Assembly: GCA_009731375.1 (NCBI GenBank)
Contig: BJOX01000031.1
Coordinates: 484,930-548,929 of the forward strand
Origin: Paulinella micropora
Taxonomy: Eukaryota; Cercozoa; Imbricatea; Euglyphida
DNA: 64,000 nt
Direction: 5' to 3'
Shown: piece by piece, positions 10,131 to 53,049 of the stretch
How the letters are laid out: each line of letters starts with the position of its first letter
Position numbering within the stretch: position 1 is the first letter of the stretch
Notes under the pieces: generated by a model
Told to the model about the DNA's origin: nothing
Databases searched by the model: none
Seen by the model: only the letters and a program-made list of their open reading frames with translations
Translations under genes and position numbers: made by a program

Positions 10131-13100
10131 GGTAAAGCAATGATCAGTACTATGAACTTCAAGGAACTGATTGCCACCAGTACCAGAACTATTAATAACT
10201 ATGTAGAACATGTATAGGCCGATATGACTAAATACTATATTAATAAATTTGTCCATTGCCAACAGAATCTGATATATATAGGTCGAAAATGAATGATGTT
10301 ATATAGGTTTAATTATTCAAGTTTTGTTGGCTGAAATGAATGTCGACAGTAGTTTGAATAACATGAGTAGTAACAGCGCCGGGTAATATAGGTCATGGGT
10401 CACAGGCTAACTGCTTTGTGGGGCGGTGGTAAGTAGTTTATTCAATCACTAATAATAACATTGGAGTAACGGTCATGGGTAACGGCTTTCAAGTGACTTG
10501 GAGATGGGGAAGTGCTAAGGACGGTGTGTTCGAGGCGGTATAATAATATAATCATGATGGTCTATCATAAGTAGTTGAATGGACAACTGCTTTATCAAGT
10601 TCAGGCTTGCGGGAACTTATTTTACAAGACAGGTGAACTAGCTGTCCTAGGCCTGTGTGAGTGTGATGAGTGACCTTGAGCTTGTTCGCTGTTGATGTTT
10701 CCAAAAGCAGATAGGAGTTCCCCAATTCGAGCTGTCGACAGCACACACAAGGTGTGACTCTTCCGAAAATATAGGGACACGGTCGGAAATTCGAATTTTA
10801 CATCTCAAGTTGACTAGCCTCGGGCTGCCAGTGAGGAAATTCATATGTAAATTCCTCGCCCACTGCGGTTCATTAGTGTCGGCTTTGTCATTCGAGTCAT
10901 CAAACTTTACCATATTAAAGTTCAAGTGAACAGCTTTCAGAATCTTCAATCAGTTTGAAAAATATTAAGTAGTTTTTATAAAAGACTCGAATGAAGTTTT
11001 GTACAACTTTTCACCATAGTGGATGGAAATTTTCCAGAATTTTTTGGAAAAGTGTCCGGATGGCACAACGCTATAGAATTTTTTTTTTAATTCAAGCCAA
11101 GTGTCAAAAAAGCACAAGAGGAGAGTAGGAAGCGAAAGCTATTTTTTATCTTACACTCACTTTCTTTCTGCAATCTAACTATGCAGCCTTGTTCATCATG
11201 TCTCATTTGCTAATGTTTTGAGAAATTTTTGAGTAATTTTCTCTTTGACTGCAAATCATTCCTTGGAAAACAGTACTTCAAAAGGTGGCCAAATATGTCT
11301 TCTTGATAGTTTGCGATTGTTCTAGTCAGAGTTATTGAGTTATAAAGTTGCTAGTACACACTTATTGTTATGAAATTACTTGAATTCGATAAACCATGTC
11401 AGGACTTTTTTTGCACTTCAAACGTTTTGTGAACTAGGCTCTAAAACTCGATGAGAGGGTGAATATTATGTCCAGAAAACTTATGGAAACTGAACTCCTA
11501 GTCATAGAGCATGGTTTCAATCAATAAAAACGAAGGAGCATTATATGTAGTACAAGTAATGATTTTTCAAAGTCAGGCTGTTGTCTGAGAGAAAAACAGT
11601 GATTTCAGGTCTGATGCCTCCAGAGTGCTTTCAGTAAAAGTTATTGTTTTGAACTAAAATATACATTCAAAAAGGACTTCTGCACACTTCAAAAGGTACC
11701 TGGAGTGTCCGAAACATTATCCAAAGAGATTTCAAGATGCATTTTTTGTGCTTTTAGAAAATTTCTGTTGAAACTCCCAAAAATCATGAATATTTTGAAA
11801 AAATCACATAAAATGACTTTTAATAAGTATGTGAACGGATTCCACATGTTTCCTGACTAAAAAAATAGCTAAAGCTCTTCAAAAAGCAGGATCATATTTT
11901 TTTTTCGAAGTGCTGAAACACGGGTTTTGGTCAGATGGTTTGTTGTCCACACACATCGATATAAAAATCCTCAAGCACAAGTAATTGAACACATGCCATC
12001 TACTCATTTACATAACACACAGTACAGGAGCACATTCTAAAGCTGAGAAATACAACGCACATTTTCTGACTTCTGGACTGCCATCTTTCCTAGCACGGTC
12101 GGCCCGCAAATCACCACAGAAAATGATTGAATTTCCGGGAGTTTTTTTCCAAAAAATGGTCACAAATAGCCCAAACTGGAGGAAGCATGCAAAATTGTAA
12201 AATGAAAGCTTTTTCAAAATGGATTGTAGATTTGAAAGGTTCGAATCTTAAACTAGCTACCACCAAATTTTCATACCCCCCTTGTCTTATAATAAAAAAA
12301 CGTAATTTCTTTTTTAAAGTACATGTAACCTTTAACTCTTGCAATCGAATTCAAATTCAAAAGTAAAAAAAAAATATTTCATCAGTATTTAGATTTCAGT
12401 GTGATCTTTACAATAAAAAAGAATTTTAGAAAAAGGAGCAAAACTAATTTTTTCTATAATAAAGCCTCCGTTTTCAAAGTCACTAACGAACAAGGAATTA
12501 CGTATGTACCAACCGGCATTCAATTGAACTGATACACACACGTCTGTCAATTGATCTGAAAATACTTCCGAGACTCGGATCAGGAAAGGTATCAAAAAGA
12601 CGCTGACAGTGTTGGTCAATTCCAGTTTATTTAGTACTCTTATTAATACTTGACAGAGTCAATAGTACTTGTCCTTTGCGAAACAATGCAAATTCCTAGC
12701 CTGAGAACTAACGAGAATATTTCAAGTGTGAACACGAGTTGTGTAGCGGTTGGAGTTGTTCAAGTCAGTCTGGGAAATAAAGTAAAAAAGGTGAAAGACT
12801 GCCACTTTACCTGGTGTGTTGCCTATTCGAGTCACATATCAACAATTATTTCATATGACTGAGGACAGGAAAAAGCGATCATCTAGGGAAATAAAATGTA
12901 GATATTAATATGGGGGGAAAAACAATAGTTAACTTTTTCTAAAAAGCTAACAGGTAAAGGGAAATAAATTGATTTGTTAACAGCAGTTGAAAACGCAACT
13001 ACAACTTAATTATGACAGTTGATAAATCATTAAACAGGAAAAATGAAGTAACGGAACTAAAAATAGAATTGTAAACTTGAAATATATTTTAACACAATAT

Positions 13101-13435
13101 TACTAATTCAATCCGGTACGGTATTCATTCCGATAACGCAGTTTAAGTGTTGGCGAATGTCCCAACTTGAAATATTATTTAATACATTAATACTAGTACG
13201 GCGACGACCGTCACTCAGGTTCGTATTTTTCTATCCCGAGGTTGGTCGGCGGCGGGCGGTGTAAGTTCGACTTCTCGCGCGCTCGGGGGGGAGAAGGGAT
13301 TATGCCGGCCCACCCGATATATAATGGCATACCGTTCCGGTCTGTCGGTTATCCTTGGTGGAGGCTACGGAGTCCCTACTTTAGGTATTCCTCAGTCTTC
13401 ATATCGTTAGGACAGTTATCGATTATTAAATATCG
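10131..13435. other. AT-rich intergenic DNA, no gene seen
   Basis: The stretch is AT-rich with dense stops in all frames. The only open frame of about 100 codons (minus strand, 10647-10949) matches nothing I recognise and has no zinc-binding, membrane or catalytic motif. From 13200 to 13435 the base composition rises in GC just before the GA arrays. Confidence 0.5.
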
Positions 13436-13443
13436 TACTATTG

Positions 13444-13445
<2 letters not shown>

Positions 13446-13483
<38 letters not shown>

Positions 13484-13567
13484 AGAGAAAGAAAGAAAGA
13501 AAGAGAGATAGATAGAGAGTGTGTGTGAGAGAGAGAGAGATAGAGAGAGAAGAGAGGAGGAGCACGA

Positions 13568-13618
<51 letters not shown>

Positions 13619-13640
13619 GGAAGGAAACAAGGGAGAAAGA
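13446..13640. repeat. GA-rich microsatellite tract
   Basis: Nearly uninterrupted GA dinucleotides with GAAA, GATA and GGAA interruptions. Long open frames across it are low-complexity artefacts. Confidence 0.9.
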
Positions 13641-14277
13641 AAGAGAGCGTTGATAGAAACAGTTTGAGACAAGTCTGGAACTTGTCGTGTGCATCGTTTC
13701 TTTCCCAAACCAGGGAAGACGGCAGGAGAGCGACAAAACGCCAACAGCATTAACTTGCCAGTCTTGCTGACGACAGTCAAAGGGGAAAATTGTTCAAAAT
13801 GAAACACACTAATCTCGATCAATATTTGAGGTACAGACGTGCAGAGCACACTAATTGAAAGCTCTTATTAATATGCAGAGCTTTGCAACGACGGCTTCAA
13901 CATTTCCATATCACTAACATTGATGGAGAACGTTCAGTGTAAAGTTGGACTAATTTGCCATTTGAATATCGTTAGTAATAACTTGTTGGTAATATTAAAA
14001 TAAGCTGGATAGGCCGGGCCGGAAAAGAGGCCAGAGGGCCGGCGGGACCATAGACGTTGCTAGTGCACAATGAACAATGACTTCAAGCCTTTCGTTCCCA
14101 GCCGATACCTGCCATCCAAAACCTGTGTCATGGCTCATTAGAATGCCCTTCCTAAGAGCTTTCAAATAAGCTACCACACAAGCCACAAAAAGCAGAAATG
14201 GTCGAGAAAAAAAAAAAAAAAAAAAAAAAAAACGCTTAGTCATCGCGTCAGTGTACTTAAGAGCTAGGAGCGTTGTC
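13641..14277. other. 3' flank of the AP-4 epsilon gene
   Basis: No gene is seen. On the minus strand this is the region after the stop codon of the adaptin gene. A plus-strand poly-A run at about 14206-14231 would be poly-T in that transcript, so it is not a poly-A tail remnant of this gene. No convincing AATAAA signal was found close to the stop. Confidence 0.4.
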
Positions 14278-43788
<29,511 letters not shown>

Positions 43789-43794
43789 ACTGCC

Positions 43795-43891
<97 letters not shown>

Positions 43892-43918
43892 GAGACCCCG
43901 AGCCACTCATACTGCCTG

Positions 43919-43998
<80 letters not shown>

Positions 43999-44359
43999 TA
44001 TGTATATAAATATGTATGTATATATATATAATGTATGCATGTATGTATGTATGTATGTATGCATATACTAAATGCCCTCACTCACACACAAACACAAACA
44101 CAAACACAAACACTCACTGACACACAAACACAGACACACACACACACACACAGACAGACACACACACACACACACACAAGACAACACAAACACACACACA
44201 TGCATACAGGTATGCACATATTACATAACATACATACATACATACCAGTGTGTGTGTGTGTGTGTATTCCGCGCTTTAAAGACTTGTTAAGCAAGAAACA
44301 AGGCCAGAGACAAGAGTACAGACAGGGGCCCTCCGCGTCTACGCATGAATGAGTGCATG

Positions 44360-44390
<31 letters not shown>

Positions 44391-44542
44391 GTATGTATGT
44401 ATGTATTTATGTATGTATGTATGTAATGTAATGTAATGGCCCTCCGCGTCTACGCATGAATGAGTGTATGTATGTATGTATGCATGTATGTATGTATGTA
44501 TGTATGTAAGTATGTATGTATGTATGTATGTATGCATGTATG

Positions 44543-44573
<31 letters not shown>

Positions 44574-44616
44574 TGTAATGGCCCTCCGCGTCTACGCATG
44601 AATGTATGTATGTATG

Positions 44617-44647
<31 letters not shown>

Positions 44648-44779
44648 GTATGTATGTATGTATGTATGTATGTAAGTATGTATGTATGTATGTATGTATG
44701 TATGTATCTATGTATGTAATGTAATGTAATGGCCCTCCGCGTCTACGCACGAATGAGTGTATCTATGTATGTATGTATG

Positions 44780-44810
<31 letters not shown>

Positions 44811-44883
44811 TGTAATGTAATGGCTCTCCGCGTCTACGCATGAATGAGTGTATGTATGTATGTATGTAAGAATGTAAGCAAGC

Positions 44884-44932
<49 letters not shown>

Positions 44933-45208
44933 TGTATGTATGTATGTATGTAATGTAATGTAATGGCTCTCCGCGCCTACGCATGAATGAGTGTATGTAT
45001 GTATGTATGTATGTATATATGTATGTAATGTAATGTAATGTAATGTAATGTAATGTTATGTAATGTAATGCAATCTAATGCCATGCCATACCATGTAATG
45101 TAATGTAATGCAATGTAATGTAATGTAATGTAATGTAATGTAATGTATGTATCTATGTGTGTATGTCTGTCATGTATGTATGTTATGTATGTTACGTATG
45201 TATGTATC

Positions 45209-45239
<31 letters not shown>

Positions 45240-45809
45240 GTATGTAAGTATGTATGTATGTATGTATGTGTATATATGTGTATGTATGTATGTGTATGTA
45301 TGTGTATGTATGCGCTTTTATGCATGCATGTATGTATGTATGTATGTATGTATGTATGAATGTATGAATGTATGCATGCATGCATGCATGTATGTATGTA
45401 TGTATGTATGTACGTATGTATGTATGTATGTATGTATGTACATATGTACATATGTATATATGTATGTGTTGTATGTTGTGTATGTTTATGTATGTATCTA
45501 TTTATGTATGCATATATGCATGTATGTATGTATGTATGCATGTATGTATGTATGTATGTATGTATGTATGTATGTAGGTAGGTAGGTAGGTAGGTAGGTA
45601 GGTAGTTAATGTATGTAATGTATGCAATGTATGTGCTGTTTGTATGTATGTCATGTCTATATGTCTGTATGTCTGTATGTATCTGTATGTACGTATGTAT
45701 GTACGTATGTATGTACGTATGTATGTATGTATGTATGTATGTATGCATGCATGTATGTATGTATGTATGTATGTATGTACTTGTGTATGTATGTATGTAT
45801 GTATGTATG

Positions 45810-45840
<31 letters not shown>

Positions 45841-46472
45841 TGTATGTATGTATGTACATGCCCAGGGGAAAATGGCATTGTTTTTCAGGCCTATCGACAA
45901 TTGTTCTGTTCGTACATATGTATGTATGTATTTATGTATGTATGTATGCATGTTTGAAATGTTATGTAATGTTATGTAATGTAATTTTATGTTATGTTAT
46001 GGTATATTATGTAATGTAATGTAATCTAATGTAATGTAATGTAATGTATGTAATACATGTATGTATGTATGTATGTACGTATGTACGTACGTATGTATGT
46101 TTGTATGTATGTATGTATGTATGTATGTATGTATTTTTGTATGTATGTATGTATGCATGCATGCATGCATGTATGTATGCATGTATGTATGCATGTATGT
46201 ATGTATGTATGTATGTATGTACGTATGCACGTATGCACGTATGTATGTATGTATGTATGCATGTGGTAGATAGGTAGGTAGGTAGGTAGGTAGGTAGGTA
46301 GGTAGATAGGTAGGTAGGTAGGTAGGAGGTAGGTAGGTAGGTAGGTAGGTAGGTAGCTAGGTAGGTAGTAGGTAGGTAAGTAGGTAGGTAGGTAGGTCGG
46401 CCGGTAGGCGGGTATGTAGGTAGGTAGGTAGGCAGGGAGGGAGGGAGGTAGGGAGGTAGGTAGGTAGGTAGG

Positions 46473-46522
<50 letters not shown>

Positions 46523-46574
46523 CATACATACATAAGATAAGATAGGTAGGTAGGTAGGTAGGTAGATAGACAGG

Positions 46575-46618
<44 letters not shown>

Positions 46619-46639
46619 CAGATAGATAGATCGACAGAT

Positions 46640-46709
<70 letters not shown>

Positions 46710-46782
46710 GGATAGATAGATGGATAGATAGATGGATAGATAGATGGATAGATAGATGGATAGATAGATGGATAGATAGATA
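43789..46782. repeat. 5' flank of AP-4 epsilon: GATA, ATGT and AATGT arrays
   Basis: A GATA array (43797-43890) separates the start exon from a second copy of its first ~30 bp including the ATG (43889-43919). CA/TA runs follow. From 44327 to 44995 a unit GGCCCTCCGCGTCTACGCAT, plus GAATGAGTG, occurs six times, each followed by ATGT arrays. Arrays of AATGT (45025-45150), ATGT and GTAG continue to 46450. A unique 55-bp piece is at about 45855-45910. No gene is supported. Promoter or 5' UTR function of the repeated unit is possible but unproven. Confidence 0.8.
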
Positions 46783-46955
46783 GATGAGATGTCGCAAAGG
46801 AATGTAGTCCTTGCAAAGGAACGCAGTTTCACATCAAACAATGATTTGTGTACTGTGCATGTGTCCGGGATGGGAATCACGGGCAGACTGTGTTCTGGAA
46901 AAAGAAGAGGAGGAAGGACGTTGAAGAAAAAGGCAATCTAGGAATGGAGAGTGGG

Positions 46956-46957
<2 letters not shown>
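46783..46957. repeat. Dispersed repeat family X, copy 3 (truncated)
   Basis: Matches the first 175 bp of copies 1 and 2 with few changes. A GATA array then replaces the remainder. Confidence 0.9.
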
Positions 46958-47015
<58 letters not shown>

Positions 47016-47196
47016 GATATAGATGGATGGATGGATAGATAGATAAATAGATAGGTAGATAGGTAGATAGGTAGGTAGATAGATAGATAGATAGATAGAT
47101 AGGTAGGTAGGTAGGTAGGTAGGTAGATAGATAGATAGGTAGATAGATAGATAGATAGATAGATAGACAGATAGACAGATAGACAGATAGATAGAC

Positions 47197-47247
<51 letters not shown>

Positions 47248-47264
47248 CAGAGAGAGAGAGAGAG

Positions 47265-47317
<53 letters not shown>

Positions 47318-47320
47318 TAG
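46958..47320. repeat. GATA/GGTA array
   Basis: Tetranucleotide array ending at GATATAGAGTAGGG; beyond it the sequence is unique. Confidence 0.9.
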
Positions 47321-48204
47321 AGTAGGGAGAGAGTTGTGTTCGATCTATGACAGGGCAGCATGTAGGTCAGGATATGCGGTTTTGTTGCACCTTCAGACTT
47401 TCACTTTAAGGGTTCTTACATTTACTATCATAGCACCAAGTTATTCATTTTTGCATTCTGGGTAGTCTGGATGATGAGAGATGTAGATGCTAAATGCTGG
47501 CAAAGAACTAACTGGCAAATCGAAGAGTAATGATGTCAGACATGCTCGTTTCTGCGCATTTTGTTGTTAGCGCAAAAAAATTTACATATTAAAAGCTGAT
47601 CGTTCACACCGAACACTTTACGTGGCATACACAAGGCAAACTAACAAGCACAAAAATGCCAGCAAAATCAGACAACTTGTGAAAAAAGGACAGTGGCGCC
47701 ATGGTTGAAAAAGTCTTCGGCGGACAGCAGCAAATTACCACATATTCAGAAGCGGGCCGACAAAAGACCATCATTTTCCGGGAAAGAACCTTTTTTTATT
47801 TCATCGTATTTTGCGGCGAAGCATTTTTCTTTTCACATTCTCTTTTTATCCTACGCTTCGCTGAGATAACGAACGAGAATATGACAGTGGATCGCCCGTC
47901 TATAGCTAGTCTAGCTAGTATAGAAATAACTTATTAGCTATATGATTTAATATTCACTATTTGTGTGTTTTTTATTGACTTGCAAATTGGTCACGCAGAA
48001 GTACTATAGTACCACACTATAGCTAGTGCCACTGAAATATAATTAATGTATGCTTTTACATGCCAAAATATATGTAATCGCTAGCAGAAAAACATAGAAA
48101 AACCTGTGACCACAAGAACAAGGGTGGCGCAAAGTAGGTTTGAACAGTTGGACACAAGCCTTGCAAGGTTTGAAATTGCTCCAAGTACTAGAAGTACCAC
48201 TAGT
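47321..48204. other. Unique AT-rich DNA, no gene seen
   Basis: No ORF of note. The sequence lies between the array-rich adaptin neighbourhood and the palindrome-marked element. Confidence 0.5.
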
Positions 48205-48465
48205 ATTTTTATGCATAAAAGTCACACATGTGCACGTGGGCATCCCAAACCACTCAAGCAGGTGTCAGAATTAAACAATAGGTGGCAGGAAACTACGCAG
48301 GGTGCAGGTTTAAACATGTTAAAAAACTAGAGTAAAAAGATTCAATTTAATCATTTCCAACCATGCTCACTTTTATGCATAAATGGGATTGACTCCCGTG
48401 AAACACACTGAAAATTACTCCGTTGCATTCTGTGTGTCTGCAAGAAGTGCAGCCTGATTTTTGTG

Positions 48466-51400
48466 TCACTTGGTGTGGCATGTGTCGTTGCAGAAGTGCT
48501 CATGAATGGAGAAGCCATCGGTTTTGACACAGCCATTGAGGACTGACTCGAAGCAAACGATCAAACACAGAGGTGCGGGACCGGAGGAAGACTGCGAATT
48601 AGGCACGTACAACGGTCCATGCAGGTAGTGGTTATCATGTTCGCAGTGCACAACATCATCTTCTTTGACGTCCACTGTTTACTTGCAAATGAAACAGGTC
48701 GCCTTGATCGCGCCCTTGTCACTTCCGCCAACTTGCTCCTTTTTTTCAAGAAGTTTGTCTACTTTGCCTGTGTCATTTTCCTCCACCACCTCGTCGTCAT
48801 CCTCAACTTCATCGTCAGCGGTAGCCTTTTTCTTCTTGCTCTTCTTGTTGTTGTGGTTCACGAACGCCTTGACATGAGCCTTCGCGAAGTCAACCTGCTT
48901 TGCATCGATGTTGATTCCAGTAACTCACATGTCGGCCTCCAAAGCTCCGATTACTTCTGAACCCGAACCCATGCAGGCAGCAAGAACATTGCTCAGAGGT
49001 GGAAGAATGGTTGATAAAATCTGTTTCGACAGCTCCGTCTGCTTCTCGAAGACGTTCACGCGTGCTCCGTCGGAGGAATGGCGCTGTTTCTTGACCGGTA
49101 ACGAAGAGGTTGGGACGGTTGATGGGGTTCGGGTCGAGGTTGAGGGTGAAGGATGCTTGCTTCGGGTTGAATGCAACCAACATCATCTCCACAGCCTTGA
49201 TCAACTTCTGGACATCTCCCACGTAGTTGTGATTCTTTTTGTACCAATACACCGTTTCAATCGTCTGGTACCCAGTCACTGAAAAAGCATCCACCAGCAT
49301 GTTGTAATGTGAAGGGTGGCAGTGGAAGACAACAGCCCTCTTCTCAGAGTTGCCTACGACACTGAATGCGTTCAGCAAGGTCTTCACTTTCTCCTCGTTG
49401 ATCTCCTCCTGATCATGCAGTAATTCCGAAATGTTGTACGGCAAGTCCGCGTATAGACATTCTGCAAACACAACCAGAAAAAACATGAAAGGACAGGACT
49501 GGCGAGAATTGAATGTGACACTTTTATGCATAAAAATCATGACTGCGGAAAATGCTAGGTGGCCAAATGCAGAGTCAGATGGAAGAAGACTTGCCATTTT
49601 GAACATGTCGCACATTATGATCTTTAATTTGCGTTGCCAATTTGCAACTCTGTTTAAGCCTGCTCAGGCAAAACCAAACATGACACTTTTATGCATTAAA
49701 GTACAAGTTGACGACTAAACCTGAAGGGCTTCTGGGTCAGCCTCTTTTCCCGTCTTCAAACGCACTTTTGCAACTTCGAACCAGACGATCCTGAGCGCTT
49801 CCGGAATCTTGCGAGCCTTGACGGCCGACTTGTATAGGAAATCGACAGTTGCCATCATGGTCCTGCGCGCAGTCTCAGTCTTGAATTGCGGAACCAAGAT
49901 GCACAGTTCCTCCCAGTTCTAATTGATGAGAACTCCCTCGAGTTGAAACATGTTCATGGACTGGGCCAGGGCAACAATGTCCTCCTTCAACTTGTGGTAG
50001 CAGCAGTACTTCTTCTGATTGATGAAAAACTCCTTCATGATGCTGTTGACTTGCTTCAACTTGCACTCAGAGCCTTTTCACAAGAGCTTGCATTTCCTCC
50101 AACAGGCCAGGCTTGTTCTTTCGAATCCAGTGCAGTTCGTTGATGCTGTCGATGATGGCCTTGTCCATGTCTTCGCGAATTCCATGGAGGGAAAGAAGCT
50201 GCTTCCACACCTTCCAAAGATCGCCTATGTGAGACGACACGTACGTCCACATCGAATTGAAGGTAGCTTGGTTGATCTTGCGGGAAAGAGCAAACTCCTG
50301 CTTCCAAGTACCCAAAAACTTTTGAATCGACTTGGGAGATTGATCCCTGAGGCGCAAAATCGCAAGGTAACCTTGGTTATGGGCGGCGATGGCGTTCTCC
50401 CCAAACGTGTTCTTGCGTTGCGTCTGCGCCACGCGATTCTGGTAGGCACCCAACAGACTCACTGCACGCCGGCCTTTCTCGTTCCATCTCACGAATCGAA
50501 GCTTCGACATCTTGATGACTTGCCACAACGCCTGTGTGGGGTGGATTCGATGCATGCGCTGAATTGTGTTGGAGGTGTGAAGGCCCACGAACACCTCCAT
50601 GGGCAGCTTGCCTTCCTTCATCTTGTCCCTCAGGAACGTTTGCAACTCCGTACGCTTGTCCAACGGAATGTTGTTCCAGTCCAGTTTGCCACCCTTTTTG
50701 CCACCCTTGCAGTCGATGAGGCCCGCAGCTTTCCACTTTTTCGTCCATTCATTGACAGTCTCTCGGTCGCAGAAAGCAGGAGGCTCCATCAAGTCGTTGT
50801 CGTCGTCGTCCAAGCCAAAATCTTTCTCAAAGGTAACCTTGTCCTTGGTGTCTTGCAGCCAACCCACCCACTCGATCTTGTCGTTGGGTTTGCCACTCGT
50901 GTAGAAATTGTTCATGAGTTCGCCAACATGGTGTTCGTCCAGCGAACGGTCGATGAATCCTTTGTGCGGAGCACCCGCGATCTCGTCTGGCAGAACTTCA
51001 ACGTTGTCGTACGAGAGCGAAGAGATGTCTTGGGTTGCTGCCTGGACCAAGGTCCTCGTTTCTGAACAACACATGACACTTTTATGCATAAAAGTCACAA
51101 GTACAGACAGGCTCAAATGAGGTTTTACCTTCTTGGTACTTGGCTTCTTCTTGCGCTTGCTTGTCTTTTTCGGTCACGTTTTTGCCGAACTTCCTGTGGC
51201 CTTTCATTTTCTTTGCTTTCTTGACTGCAGGAGAAAGTTTGCTAGTGTCAGGAGTCAAGCTGAGGTCTTTACCACTTTTCTCCTTCCTCTTCCTGCTTCC
51301 ACTGAAAGGGGGTTGACACAGAGATTCCTGATGGGCTTGATTTCCTTGAAGCAGAAACAGGAGCCTTCTGAGCAGGAAGTCTCGGTGGGGACTTGAGCAG

Positions 51401-51756
51401 AATTTTCTTTTTCTGACCCGAACCTGAGGCCAGAGACTGCTCTTCGCCGTCGTCATCTTCAGGTTCATTTTCCTGGGTCTCCATTTGACTGTACGAAGAA
51501 CGCCGTTTCTTTTTCTTCTTTTGCGCAGACAGTGTGCGAGACAGCGCGGTTGTTTCATCTTCTTCATCTTCATCGTCTTCTTGTCCCTCGGGTTCAGTTT
51601 TGTCTGCTTCTTTTTCCTTGTCCCCCTCCAATTCAGCCTTGCCCTTGTGTTATCCATCCTTGCCAGCAAGTTTTGCTTCAGCTGCAAACGCTGACACTTC
51701 GGATTGAGTGTTAGCCAAAGGGCTTGGTGGAATTACTTCTTCGTCTCCAGTTGCCT

Positions 51757-51811
<55 letters not shown>

Positions 51812-52600
51812 NNNNNNNNNNGGTCAATCCATTGATGCATAAAAGTGGTGAGTGAAATTGGGCTCGGGCGTAAAAAAGTGGACCCCAATGGGAAAATCGA
51901 AAAAAACATGAAAAAGGCAGCCGAGCCGTTCCGAACATGGAACTTTTATGCATAAAAGTGCCAGCTGCAAATGGTCCAGACCTGATTCTCAGTGGCACTC
52001 TGGCAGCCTCCTCAGCCTGGGCTCTCAGCAACTCTTTGAGCCTCTTGTTGAGCTTGCCTACAGTTGCCACATGTGATTGATAATAAAAAAAATCACCGTA
52101 AACAACGTAGGAAAGGAGGGGGCAGGGGACGAATTCAAACTCAGCCACACACACAAAGACATCAAACATTGAAAAAAACAAACAGAAAGCACACACAGAA
52201 GGGAACAACGAGAGGGAGAGAACTAGAGAACGAAAAGGAAATGGTTTTTGACTTGTAGGTGCACTGGTGGTCACGCCCTCTTCAAAGATGCGACGCAGCG
52301 AAGGTTCCCAGGTCACTTGTTGTGGCAATTCTTGTGTGTTGCCCGAATGCAAACACCAAATGATCGCTCCTCCAAATGAAAGATGATGGTTTGCTTCTTC
52401 TCTTCGTTGAAAGCAGAAACGAGCCACACTCGACCTGTTGGACCTTTAGTGGAACCAAACTTGCTGACCACTCCCGCAAAAGTAGGCCGAATGTTTGTCT
52501 CACACTCTGGCAAAAGAGCGGGTAGGACAATCAGGTCACAGTCTTGGTCGATCCACCAGTACCGAGCGTCCTTCCATGACTCAACTTTTTTGGTGGTCAT
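48466..52600 (-). pseudogene. Beta-class DNA amino-methyltransferase gene, multi-exon, damaged
   Basis: The C-terminal half carries a permuted (beta-class, N6_N4_Mtase-like) methyltransferase. Motif IV-like ADLPYNI (about 49435-49455) comes first, then YWYKKNH and NRPNLFVTG, then motif I ACMGSGSEVIGALEADM (about 48925-48985) and a GINID acidic loop. This class methylates exocyclic amino groups of adenine or cytosine in DNA. Motif IV is D-L-P-Y where D/N/S-P-P-Y/F/W is usual. A CFIC...HCEHDNH cluster near the end may bind zinc. Upstream are a 300-residue uncharacterised domain (50090-51062), a Lys/Glu-rich segment (51130-51758), a short helix (51986-52056) and exon 1 from ATG 52600. The frame contains TAG (49919-49921), TAA (51650-51652, 48679-48681), TGA (48925-48927) and apparent shifts near 49100, 50080 and 52330. 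Confidence 0.72.
51822..51984 (+). repeat. Palindrome-bounded repeat P, copy 1, forming most of an intron
   Basis: Starts GGTCAATCCATTGATGCAT and ends GGTCCAGACCTG. It is about 90 percent identical to 53954-54115. On the minus strand its end provides the donor (CAG then GTCTGGACC) of the methyltransferase intron. The intron closes, after a 10-N gap (51812-51821) and a long poly-T, at TTTGCAG. A palindrome lies at each side of the shared segment. Confidence 0.85.
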
Positions 52601-53049
52601 TGTCGCAAAACAGTTTTGGGCTGTTGAGAAAAACAGAGGGTGGTTGAGAAAAGGCCGAAAGGGACTTTTTGCTCTCAAGAAAAAAAAATTTGTCCTGAGC
52701 CAAAAACAGTGTTTTTTTTTTGGCTAAATCATAATCATGGGCCGCGGGATTCCAAATTTGAAGTACGATTCGGATTGGCCCAAAGAGGCATTTCCGGACT
52801 AACAACTTGAAAAATGAGTAGCCCGAAACAGTTTTGAGGCACTGGTGCACTGGGTGTCCCTTCTGGACCCGCCCGGATTAGCATTTATGCATAAAAGTTT
52901 CACATTCAACTCAGCCCAAAGCGGTTTTTTCATTTTTTTTTGAAAAAATCAGAGCTGAAAAGGCAATTTGGGACTTTTATGCATAAAAGTCTCATGTTCA
53001 AACTGGACTTAGACAGCTTTTCATGACCTCTGAAAATGCATGTTTTTCA
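52601..53049. promoter_or_regulatory. Spacer between the divergent gene pair
   Basis: The spacer separates the methyltransferase start and the first supported transposase exon and contains two palindromes (52882, 52973). It is the natural place for a shared promoter, but it could also include an unseen first exon and intron of the plus-strand gene. No TATA-like element is certain. Confidence 0.3.
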
